A DNA stretch of 64,000 nt from Brachionus manjavacas (taxonomy: Eukaryota > Rotifera > Eurotatoria > Ploima > Brachionidae). The position numbers were made by a program, and so were the translations under genes. Shown here one piece after another: positions 34,201-43,787 of the stretch (within the stretch, counting starts at the first letter, position 1; each line of letters starts with the position of its first letter). The DNA is taken from NCBI GenBank assembly GCA_019054805.1, contig JAHQIY010000029.1, positions 186,001 through 250,000 of the forward strand. The letters run 5' to 3'. Below the pieces are notes generated by a model. The model was given only the letters and a program-made list of their open reading frames with translations, made no database searches and was not told the DNA's origin.

Positions 34201-36358
34201 CTGTCTGAAAAATTGCTGATTGATCACACGAAATTGATAAATCAAAGTTCAAACTTGCATCAGATCCATTCAAATTTTCCAACTGTTCCATTCTTTTGCT
34301 CAAAGCAAACATTTCCTGAATCAACTCAATTAATTCACTAGGCTTTATGTTGTACAAAATGCGCTCGGCATTGGCCGTATCATCATTGCTCTCCAACAAG
34401 GCCAGCAACAATTTTGAAGCATTTAGCTTAAGTGAGTAGAAAATTTCCAAATTATTTCTGGATAAAGGCTGAATGTCATTTAGGATAAGAGCAATGATGA
34501 TATAAATTCCGCTTGATTCATGGTTGATTATTGAAGATTGATTGACCCTACAAGGACTCTGGCAATACTCGGTCAAAGTTTCCAAAGTTTGATTAACCAG
34601 ATGAAAGTTATTTTCACTTATCCAAAGGCCCAGAAGTCCAAGACCGCCTGTGGTCGACCCGCGCAAACTGTCCAAAAACTGCAGCGTCTCACAGACCTAG
34701 TTATAGCTTGACTTGTTACTGGACTGGTATCGAAGGAAATTCTGAAGATCTGAGTTGTGATTTTCACATTATAACTTCAAAAACCTGAGTATAATTTCAA
34801 CAATTGCTATATCTTCTAGCAAATTATTTTGTTTGACCAAATTGGTGTCTATTTTAGCTCCCAAACTGTCATTTTGACATGGTCCGGCCAAAACCAGAGA
34901 GCTAGGACTCAGTTCTTTGAGATACGACTTGGGCTTGAAGCTTAAACCGAATCTATGACTGAAAAAGTTGACTTAGAGTCCAAGCTTTGAAATTTTTTAT
35001 TAAGCTCAGAGGTTTTTAATATATCTGTGTCGCTGGACAAAGAACTTTTTATTTTAAGAACTTGAATTAATTTTCAAACTAAAAAAGAAAAGTTTTGAGT
35101 GATTATTTTTACCATCATTATAATCATTGGGAAGAAAATTTAAGTTATTTTTTATTTCCTTGTGGGCCACTTCTATGTGATGAAAAAACTTTTTGAAACT
35201 TCTGATGTAAATAGATCGATGACCAAATCAGTGGCAACAAGGCGATTTAGTTCATTTTGAATGCTATTTTTCATTTTTTCGGCACATAATAAAGATTGAA
35301 AAGATTTAAATTCAGATTTGTTCGACCTATTGCCGAATCGTCGCTCACATTTTCCTGTTTGGAGACTTTTCCCACATTCAAAGTCGAAAATCATTCGGCT
35401 AAAATAATTTTTTCAAGAATTTGCTGTAAATCAGCGTAATATATTAAGGAACAAAATTATTTCAACAAATTATAAAGCGTTTTTTCCAAAATTTTAATAT
35501 CTTATAAAATAACATGAAATCTAAAAGATACCTTAACATACATAAATGAAAAAATAAAATTATTAAATTTTTTTCATTTTTTTTTATTTTATAATTAAAT
35601 CAAAATAAAGGTTAAAATTTAATTTCCTTAATTCAATCTCTCTAAAATAAACTGAATTATTTGAATGGTAATTTAATAGTGATCTAAATATTTAACAATT
35701 TAATAATCCAAAATTGGACTTTATGACAAATGACTAAAAAGAATAAGACTTTTTTGAATCCTATTGATAATTGATTGTTAGCTTATAACCAGAAAAAAAT
35801 ATATCATTTATCTCAATATATCAATATATCAAAAAAAGAATTTTTCAAAAAAAATTTTGTCGCTTCTCATTGCACTTAGGACCGTTTAAAAATAATCAAA
35901 AACACTCTTTAAAATTATATTCTATTATTTTTAAAATTCATTTTTAAAAAAGTCGAAAATCTGGTATCATACATCATACATTTAACTTTAATAATTTTAG
36001 AGACTACTTATCACAAAATTATTCTAAAAAAAAATACCTGATTTTTCCGCTTAGACTGCTGAGAATGCCGCAACATCCTTTGTCAATATTCTTTGTCAAT
36101 CGGAATGGACGTACTATGCACCCATGATTTTGTCTTAGAGTGTTTAAGCCTTATGTACGAGGTATTGGGAATAAAAGAATTTTGCCGGGTAATTGTAGTT
36201 GTGTCATTCAATTCAAACAACGTTGACAATGGCTGAACAACGCATCGTGTGTCCACTAGACCAAGAGAATTGATAAAGCCGGACCCAAGACCCTCGGTGT
36301 ACAAAGAGATCACATCTGCCATGTGAAGAAAGCTTGATACTGGATTATTATTAGTCAT
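31241..36358 (-). pseudogene. IP3 receptor-like calcium channel, internally deleted and interrupted
   Basis: The minus strand carries landmarks of the IP3 receptor (ER calcium-release channel) in correct order: N-terminus [22 protein letters not shown] (36358 down), fused without intron to a MIR segment ([20 protein letters not shown]). Then LVATDLVIDLF (35.2 kb), CENHNSDLQNFLRYQ and RIH-associated GSTTGGLGLLGLW..ILNDIQPL..NAERILYN (33947-34700), MEQVVFAVPSICQFLT (33.8 kb), S1 (33.6 kb), S2-S3 (32.2 kb) and S4-S5 (31.9 kb). The pore and S6 follow, GLRNGGGKGDMLRKP, DLLFFYIVIIITLNLIFGIV and TCFICG (31241-31774). Most of the about 2700-residue protein is absent. In-frame TAA (34769-34771) and TAG (34697-34699) replace leucines, and several homopolymer frame breaks occur. 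The pore signature GGGVGD reads GGGKGD. Confidence 0.85.
33180..33541. mobile_element. Foldback MITE with about 115-bp terminal inverted repeats in the IP3-receptor remnant
   Basis: Left arm (33180-33296, TTGTGAATTTCAAATACAAA to ATACTGCAACATAGTGCAAC) and right arm (about 33420-33541, ending TTGTATTTGAAATTCACAA) are imperfect reverse complements. The middle is AT-rich with no transposase. A related copy lies at about 54500-54920, so this is a dispersed family. It sits between receptor segments S1 and S2-S3. Confidence 0.7.
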
Positions 36359-36675
36359 TTTTAAAAATTCATTCCTAAGGGGAGATTTAAATTTTCAAAT
36401 AGTTGGATTATGCAAATTAGAGACTTAATTTTTGATTTTTTTTTAAGCTTTGAAAAACAAATAATAATACAATAATTAACTTTGAAGAGGTTTTTTGTTA
36501 TAACACTTTAAAAAAAATTGATGAACAGCATAAATTTTATTTAAAAAAAATGATCGAGATCAAATCAAGTCAATTTTTGTGATAAAAATATTAAATTTTG
36601 TTATTAAAAAATTAATATTATTATTTAATTAGATAAAAATCACAAATCACGATAATAAACTTAAATTACTAACAG
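36359..36675. other. AT-rich upstream flank of the IP3-receptor remnant
   Basis: No gene or named motif. It would contain the receptor promoter if one survives. Confidence 0.4.
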
Positions 36676-37080
36676 TCTCGAATCGGCTTTTTGAGTTGAG
36701 TGAGAGATATGTTAGGGCAGAACTGAGTCATTCTCTTCCATTGATTGTCAGACTTGTGGAGGAATACAAAGAAGGTTTCGAAGCAAGATATATTGAATAC
36801 CCAACTCCATTGTGTAATTGCTACCTTACTATTTCTTCTTTTTTTCCTGAAAAATCAGACATTCAAAAATATGTATGCTGTTATTCTCTATATCAATATT
36901 TCTAATTTTAATTTTCTTCTATTTTAACTTATTTTATTTTTTGTTTTTTTTATCTGTATTTTTTTTCTTATTTTAAACTTTATTTTATTTTGGTTTTTTT
37001 TTTTATTTTTTTTAATCTGGAGGAGCCTTAGCTCGACACAGATATACAAATAAATAATAAATAAATAAATAAAATAATTT
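36676..37080 (+). mobile_element. LINE 3' end: reverse-transcriptase C-terminal tail plus 3' UTR and (TAAA)n
   Basis: The frame RLFELSERYVRAELSHSLPL..EEYKEGFEARYIEYPTPLCN resembles the last residues of non-LTR retrotransposon polymerases. It is followed by a T-rich 3' UTR, a TCTGGAGGAGCCTTAGCTCG motif at about 37016-37034 and an AAATAAATAAATAAAA tail. A related 3' end is at about 54335-54385. The element is extremely 5'-truncated, as usual for LINEs. Confidence 0.55.
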
Positions 37081-38002
37081 TAAAAAATTGTGGTATTCAA
37101 TTAAAAATTTGTGTGAACGATTTTAATGGGCCTTTTTTATAAAATAATTTTTAATTTATAAAAAACTAATAAAAAATTTTCTTTCTAATATATAACGATC
37201 GACGCGTTACGACCAAAAGTGGCCTTCTTCAGGATCTAATTTTTTCGTAAATAAAGTTTTAATTTATTTAATTTGATTGATAAATCACTTTGATTTTCAT
37301 TTCCATTTTTGGAATTATTTTGAATACGGATTATAGAATTTTTGATTTCAGACTTAGAAATATTGTCTAATTTGAAATCTTATGAGATAATAAAATTAAA
37401 AAAATTAAAAAAAAGCTCATAAAATATAATAAAAAAAAATGAATATGAAATAAAAATCAAAACTTTATCACATATTTACAGTAAATTTAATCGCTATTTT
37501 ATCATTGAGAATCTTCAAAGAAAGTAATAATTGCAAAAATAAATTTAAAAAAACAAATAAATCATGATTTTTTTTGAATATCGAATTATATTTGCTTGTT
37601 AAAATTAATACATAAAACATTTTGAGAGTATTTATTTTAATTTTAAAAAAGATTCTAGTGATAGTGATTAATGACTTAATATCAAACTTATTTTTTTGTC
37701 TTTCAACTAAAACAAAAAAATTCCTAATTCAATAACATAAGAATACCAAATGATTATTAGCTTCTAATTTATTTTTTTGATGATAATAAATTTTAGCAAA
37801 AAATTTAAATTTTGTTTTTATTAAAAATAATTTTAAAGAAAAAAAAGCTCTAAAAATAATTATGCTAACTTTAAATTTGGAATTTTTTCCAATAATTAAA
37901 AAAAATTTTGTTAAAAATTTTATGAACATCTCAACATTTGTATAATCACACTCAAGAAAAAAAAATATAAAAAAGAAAATTTACAAAAAATTTAAAAAAT
38001 TT
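37081..38002. other. AT-rich intergenic DNA
   Basis: No supported gene. A short GC-rich segment at 37196-37240 (ACGCGTTACGACCAAAAGTG, CCTTCTTCAGG) stands out and resembles conserved termini of some retroelements, but I cannot assign it. Open frames here are low-complexity. Confidence 0.4.
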
Positions 38003-38032
38003 TTGATAACTAATTGTAAAACATATATCAAA

Positions 38033-38850
38033 ATGTCCTTAAATTTTGACAGCATTGACCTTGAAAACTCGACCGCAAGTACATTATTTGACTTTGGATG
38101 GAAATTTCAGCAAGAGCTGAAATTTACACCGGACCGGACCAATCTTCAGCAAATTTTGACCAAAAGCGCAACAAAGTCATCGAAATTCTTCAAAAATGTG
38201 AATACATGTTAGGTGAACTGGGATAAGTGTCTAGATGAAGTGTCATCTAACGAGCTTCGCTATTTCATTAATGACGCACTCTGGGCTGGCTTGGGCTGGC
38301 TTTTTCAAAAAACACCATCATCTAGGCCTTCTGAACGCTTACCTGAATAATACCTGCCCTCGAAAAATCAAAAAAATACTATATCAACTATTTAACTTTG
38401 ACTTTTAATTATGGCATACATCGAATTGATATAAAACAATTTGGCCATTTTGGACAGAATACAGATCTACATGTATTCTCAGAAACCCATTATGTACGAC
38501 AAGCTGCCTTTGAGCAAAATTTGATCAAGCAAGCTTATGACCGGAGTGAAAAAATAAAGCGCTACCGGGTAACGTAACGTAACAAAAAGAACTAGAGGAA
38601 AATTTAAAAAATTGTCAACTAGTTTTGGCAAAGCCTTATGTTGACGAGGAGCAAAAGAGTGAAATATACAACATTTACATCAAGTATTGGTTGAATCAAG
38701 CAGTTGATGATTTTAAATTGCCAAGCCTCCAATAAGCTGATATGGGTTTCATGCCGCACTGAGGTCAAACGTGCACAGAACAAAAGACTCAAAAAGATGA
38801 TTTGGGAATCAGAGATTTGGGAAGAATCAGATTCGGCTGTTCTTAAATCT
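38033..38850 (+). pseudogene. Unrecognised protein-coding gene remnant with several frame breaks and stops
   Basis: Base composition is clearly less AT-rich than the flanks, and all three plus frames alternately give well-mixed protein: MSLNFDSIDLENSTASTLFD, then HHHLGLLNAYLNNTCPRKIK, IHRIDIKQFGHFGQNTDLHV, SETHYVRQAAFEQNLIKQAY and LAKPYVDEEQKSEIYNIYIK. In-frame TAA and TGA occur near 38735 and 38760. I cannot name the family. It ends where the 1.05-kb repeat begins. Confidence 0.5.
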
Positions 38851-38858
38851 GTTTATTA

Positions 38859-39911
38859 AAAAATTTAAATTGCTTCTGTCAAGAAAAAAATTCATTTACT
38901 TTTTTAGAAAAAAGGTGAAAAAAATGTGAAAGAAATGTAAATAATCATTAATTCACACAAAAGCAAATAAATTGTATTTTAATTTTTGCTTTCTTTTTCT
39001 TCTTTCTAAAAATTATTCTCAACTTCAAATAAACAATTCAAAATTTTCAAAATCAATTAACTGTCGAGCAACACTGAAAAATATTTAAATTAAATAAAAA
39101 AAAAATTTAAATTTTTCAAATTAAAAATTTTTGAATTTCAAATGCGATTTCGAATAAAACAATTCACAAAAAGATTCTTTCTATAGAATTTAAAAAATAA
39201 AGTCTATCGTTATAGAATTTTTACAAGATTTAACCCGAAAGAGTTAAATTTAACTATTTTTTTTAAAGTAAATGAAACGAAAAATATAGAAAAAATAGCT
39301 GAATAAAAATTTGATTAATTAATTCACAATTTAACAATCATTTAACAAGATTACATTTTCAAAAAATTAAGGATCCGTACATTTAGAAAGATTTGAAAAT
39401 AAAAATTCCTCAAAATATTTTTGATATTTCCATAACTATTTTAACAAAAAGATCAAAAGGAAAAAAAAATTTTACACAAAAAATATAGTTGAATTTTTGT
39501 TATCAAAGGTTAATTTTTGGTATCATCTTTGATTACTTAAAACGCTGATAACAATTTAGCTATCAGGTTGTTAAAAAAAACCGGTGTGGTACTAACTGAT
39601 AACATTACCAACTAGACACCCATTTAAATCACCTCCTAGAATAAATTGTCCATATGCCTTTATCCAAGGAAAGTTTAAAAGAAAGTTACGCAATTGAATG
39701 AACTTTAAATACTAAAAAATTAATGTGTTAGTAAATCTTATCTAAATATAAAGAATGTGTACACAGTATTTATCAAATGAATTACTTTTTTTTCCTCAAA
39801 TTCCTCAATTTCTCAAATTTTGTAATTTTATTTATTTTTTTTAAATATTCACTTTAAACTAGGTGATCAATTTTTAATTAAGACAACAATTTTACAGATT
39901 TGGTGAACAAT
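38859..39911. repeat. Dispersed 1.05-kb repeat, copy 2
   Basis: Direct-orientation partner of 17543-18605. Here it is followed by unique AT-rich DNA (ATTAGATTTAG) rather than by the IP3-receptor exon. Confidence 0.85.
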
Positions 39912-40684
39912 TATTAGATTTAGTAAAGTGTTGTCCCGGATTTAGTAATTTACGGAAAGTTACAAAAGTAAAATTTAATTTTACGTTAAATATCCTGACT
40001 TTAATTACAAAACAAATTTTAAAAATTTAAATTTATGGGAAAAAAAATTTAAAAGTTCAATTCTTTATTTTTTCTAAAAGTTTTTTTTTGTCAAGTAAAA
40101 ATATAGACTTGAACTTTTAAAATTTTTTTCACATTAGTTTAAATTTTCAATATTTGTTCTACATTTTAATTTGAATAAAAAAAATTCTCCTATGATAAGA
40201 ATTGAGTCTATTGAGGATTTTTTTATGACCTTGTCTCTAAAATATATATTTTTCTATTTTTTTCGAGTTAAAATTTTAATAATTTTGAATCCGAGCGCTT
40301 GTTTTAGTGACAGCTGAGTCTTACAGACAATTTCCAGGGGAAAGAAAAAATTTAAAAAATATTTTTTTTAATTAAAAAATTTTGTGCCATATTTTTTCTA
40401 TTTTAAATTGTTTTAAAAAGAAATAAAAAATCAACTTCTAATTAAATAAAATGAGGCAAAATTTTTATTAAAATCGAATGACTAGAATAAATTTCTCCAA
40501 AAATGAGTTCGAGAACTAAAAATAAAATCAAATAAAAAACAGACAAAACTAACAAAAATTGGACCATTAACGCCACGAGGACGTCTCATTGCCAAAATTA
40601 ACCTCATTACAAATTCGATTCAGATGAAAAAAAAAAACTAAAATTGAAAAACCCGATTCTTGGACAGAAAAAAATAAAATAAAA
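39912..40684. other. AT-rich intergenic DNA
   Basis: Nothing supported. A short GC-richer run at 40561-40600 (ACGCCACGAGGACGTCTCAT) may be part of an exon remnant linked to the small open frame that follows on the minus strand. Confidence 0.35.
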
Positions 40685-40876
40685 TTAATCAAAATTTAAT
40701 TTTGAATATGTATCATTCGAGGCTAAATTGCACAAGTCGTTCAATTGTTCTTGAGGCAGGTCAACTTTGAGCAGTTGAGCATGGTCAATATTCTGCAATG
40801 AGAGCTTCATCACAACCAGAGCTTCATCTGGGATCTCTGGCGAAGTGGTCGTCACCGCGAGTTTTCTCGACGACAA
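40685..40876 (-). CDS. Small open frame or terminal exon, unknown
   Basis: On the minus strand the frame SSRKLAVTTTSPEIPDEALV, VMKLSLQNIDHAQLLKVDLP, QEQLNDLCNLAS ends at TAA. Its composition is coding-like and unlike its surroundings, suggesting the last exon of a gene or a remnant. No family is recognised and no upstream exon was identified. Confidence 0.35.
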   Translation of the reverse strand: MSSRKLAVTTTSPEIPDEALVVMKLSLQNIDHAQLLKVDLPQEQLNDLCNLASNDTYSKLNFD

Positions 40877-41639
40877 ATGAGCAGAAGTATTAAAATAGAG
40901 ACATAATAAAAACCTAATGTATGCTACATAATTTTATTTCTAAAAATCAAAGAAATGCAAAGTGATATTTGGATTCGTTTTTGTTTAAAATAAATAGAGG
41001 AAAATTATTGATTTAAAAAACTAAAGGAAAAATTAAAAAAAGAATAAGTTATTAATTGTAAGGACAGAAATTTTAATCATTTGATTTAAATTTAAGTTCA
41101 GTCTTTGTAAAACTTTTTTTGTAAATTTTGACTTTTTAGTGTTTGAATTACTTTAGTGATAATTGTCGTTCGTTTGATGTATTAATAAAAAATAAAAAAC
41201 ACAACGCTTTTATTTAATGCCAAAATTTAGAATAAAAAAACAAAATTTTTCAAAGATTGAATTTTAATTTAAATCTACCCAGTATATTTAAAAACCGAAA
41301 AATGAAAAATATTCGAAAAAAGCCAGCGTAAAAAAACGCCGAAGATGGACATATTTTCTGTTAATTTTTCGAAAAATTCAAACGAAATTTATTTGTAAAT
41401 TAAAATCGATTCAAATCGAAAAATAAATAATCAGTTCATTGTTTATATTTGAATTAAAATCCCATATTTTTAGCAATGCCTTCCTTAGAATACTATTTTA
41501 TTTTATTTATAAAATAAAAAAATTAAATTTCTGATACTCCAATTTATTTGGTAATAAAATAAAAATTGTTCAAAAAGAATTTTTTAGTCTATATATACGA
41601 ATAAAAGAGGACAGAAAGTAAAACCATTAATATTTAGAT
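40877..41639. other. AT-rich intergenic DNA
   Basis: No gene or repeat identified. Confidence 0.4.
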
Positions 41640-41992
41640 TATACAAAAATTATTATTATTAGTAGTAGTAGTAGTAGTAGTTCTTGCTGCGACACCTAAC
41701 ATGTAGATTGTGTAAGCCGATCACCGCCAATTGGCCGTGTAGAGCTGTAGCAGCCGATTCCATTGAACTTATCTAAAGCCATTATAAAATTAGCGGTTGA
41801 CTTGGATTTCACCACGTTTTCTGGCAACCTTTTCCAATGCGGAACTACTCTGTTTGAGATAAATACATGTCTGGCATTTACTGCAGCCGTAAAATCGTTT
41901 CTAATTTTAGCTGGGAAACTTTCTCTCTGGACTCTGATGCTATTTCCTCTTAACGCCCCGGCTGGTCCCTTGTTTTCTGATTTATTCACTAG
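41640..41992 (-). mobile_element. LINE 3' segment (downstream of LTR insertion) with 3' microsatellite tail
   Basis: Minus-strand frame 41696-41989 gives RVQRESFPAKIRNDFTAAVN, ARHVFISNRVVPHWKRLPEN and STANFIMALDKFNGI, the typical C-terminus of CR1/Jockey-like polymerases. It continues the frame interrupted at 51428 by the LTR array. The 3' end is a trinucleotide tail of ACT/AAT units (41655-41682 on the plus strand as tag/att), as found in LINEs that end in short tandem repeats. Confidence 0.75.
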
Positions 41993-41997
41993 ATTAT
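41993..41997. repeat. Target-site duplication ATTAT (left end of LTR array)
   Basis: ATTAT at 41993-41997 matches ATTAT at 51423-51427, exactly outside the two outermost LTRs; removing the array and one copy rejoins the LINE frame. Confidence 0.85.
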
Positions 41998-42314
41998 TGA
42001 AGTATTCTCAAATGAATAAAAGATGTTGTGTTTCAATAAATAAGTTTATTTAAAGTTTCTAAATAGAAAGTGGCCACTCTGTGGCAAAGCTTATTAAATT
42101 TTGTTCTAATAGAAAAAACAAAGAGAATAATTACATAAAGAAAAATAAATGTGTTTCTTATTGAAAAAAGCTTCTAAATATAAAAGCTTACAAATGGTGC
42201 CGTGCGCAAAATGTTGTTTGTTTTAACTACATTTAGGATCGGCACCTAAATGTAAAAATATGAAACATTAATCATCACTAGCTAACAGTATGTTAGTCAC
42301 GTGACGACACTTCA
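41998..42314 (-). repeat. LTR 1 (317 bp), 3' LTR of element 1
   Basis: Plus-strand ends are TGAAGT and ACTTCA, perfect inverted hexamers. Identical in length to LTRs 2, 3 and 4. It contains AAATAAGTTTATTTAAAG and AATAAAAGATGTTG segments near its outer end. A purine-rich tract on the minus strand (GGGAAGA, 42315-42321) adjoins it, as expected for the plus-strand primer. Confidence 0.88.
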
Positions 42315-42506
42315 TCTTCCCTAAACTTTTACTTTTAAACTTTAATGGTTTAAAAAAAATTAATGACAATAATTGACCATATAATTAAATAGTTTAAATG
42401 GACGAAATGAAAGAGAAGATTTAAATAAATGATTAAATTGTCAATTCTAAAAAAAATTTTTTTTTTTAATTGATATAACTGATTCTTCTTTTGATTGTCA
42501 TTTTTA

Positions 42507-43787
42507 TTAATGTGGGATTGGATTACCATAGCGGTCTGGTTTAGTCCTATTCCTCTTCGGTCTTCCAGTGTCTCGACCTTTACTATCATTATCCACATCA
42601 CCTGAATCACTCATATCTTCACCCTCCTCTTGTTCATTTGCATTAAATGCTTCCTCTAATGAGTCCTCAGCCTCAACTTCCTCAACCGCATTAAAACTTT
42701 CAGTGTCATTTGATTTTTGTACACTTTCATTTTGAATAACACCACCTGATTCTAATGAGTCACTTAGCTCAGTTTTTGCATCGCTTTCAATTTTAACTTT
42801 ATCCTCGTCAAACAGCCAGTTGCTTAATATGGTGTTTTTTGACTTTTTATCATCACTTGTACTAACATATGGCTTTATAAATGATGAATTTCTGCACAAG
42901 ACCTTTCCAGCTCTTTCAAGTGTAACCATAGTTCCGTTAATTTTCACAATTTTAAATGGATTAGGATCATAAAGCGAATCGGACTTATTTGAACGCTTCC
43001 ATTTTAACAAAACTTGTTCACCAATATTAAACTTAACTTGTTTAGCCTTAAGTCTCTTGTCGTTACCTAACTTCATTTTAGCTTTAGCTTTAGAGTCATG
43101 AGTTCTGGCTTTAATCATTAGATCATCAATCCCTGGCGCTTTTTTATCAATTTTAGGCAATTTTGATGTTTTTGAGGTTGTTTTGAACATCAATTGATTT
43201 GGTGGTACTCCAGTAGATGCATGAGGTGTATCACGGTAGTTACGTAAGAACTCAATCAACTCTATTTCCCAGTCGTTTTGGGCATATGAACTATTTTGCA
43301 TTACTTTTCCAAGGTTCTTCATAAACCGTTCACACATGCCGTTTGCTCTTGGCCAAAGTGGGCAAATCTTACGATGTTTAAACCCTTGTTCTTTAGAAAA
43401 CTCTTTGAATTTAAACGAATTGAATGGCGGTCCATTATCGGACTTAACCAACTCAGGTATACCAAACACACTGAATTTTTCATTTAGCATAGCTATTACT
43501 ACCGTTGACGAAGTACTTGATATCACCTTCACCAATGGGTACCTAGAACACTCGCACATCAAAACCATCAAATACTTGCCACATTTGAGTGGTCCATAGA
43601 AATCAATACTGACAATTTGTCATGGTCCATCTGGCATTTCAGAGGGTATGGATGGTTCATACTTCGTTGAGTCTGTGTTGATTTAGCATTTTTCACATTT
43701 CTTCACCAAGTTTTCCACCTCTGAATCTATACCAGGAAACCAAACGTTGCATCTTACCAATTACTTGGTCTTTACAATGCCCATGTG
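42507..43787 (-). pseudogene. Ty3/Gypsy integrase region, element 1 (four in-frame stops at the N-terminus)
   Basis: This continues the pol frame without shift after TGA (43788-43790). Three more stops follow in the same frame: TAA 43761-43763, TAA 43683-43685 and TGA 43620-43622, all in the zinc-binding region or just before the first catalytic aspartate. Downstream the core is intact: SIDFYGPL, KSDNGPPF and GMCERFMKN give the D,D-35-E triad. A C-terminal basic region has a GPF-like PNPFKIVKI module and an acidic tail, and it ends GNPIPH with tandem TAA TAA. Translated alone from an internal Met (43571) it would lack the zinc domain. Confidence 0.85.

Noticed and set aside
41655-41682. Trinucleotide tandem run resembling a CRISPR-like or satellite array
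   Set aside because: It is the short 3' tail of the LINE; units are 3 bp with no spacers.
42310-42330. LTR ends placed at the TG..CA dinucleotides giving 312-bp LTRs
   Set aside because: Extending to 317 bp gives perfect TGAAGT/ACTTCA inverted ends and a matching ATTAT target duplication, which the shorter version does not.
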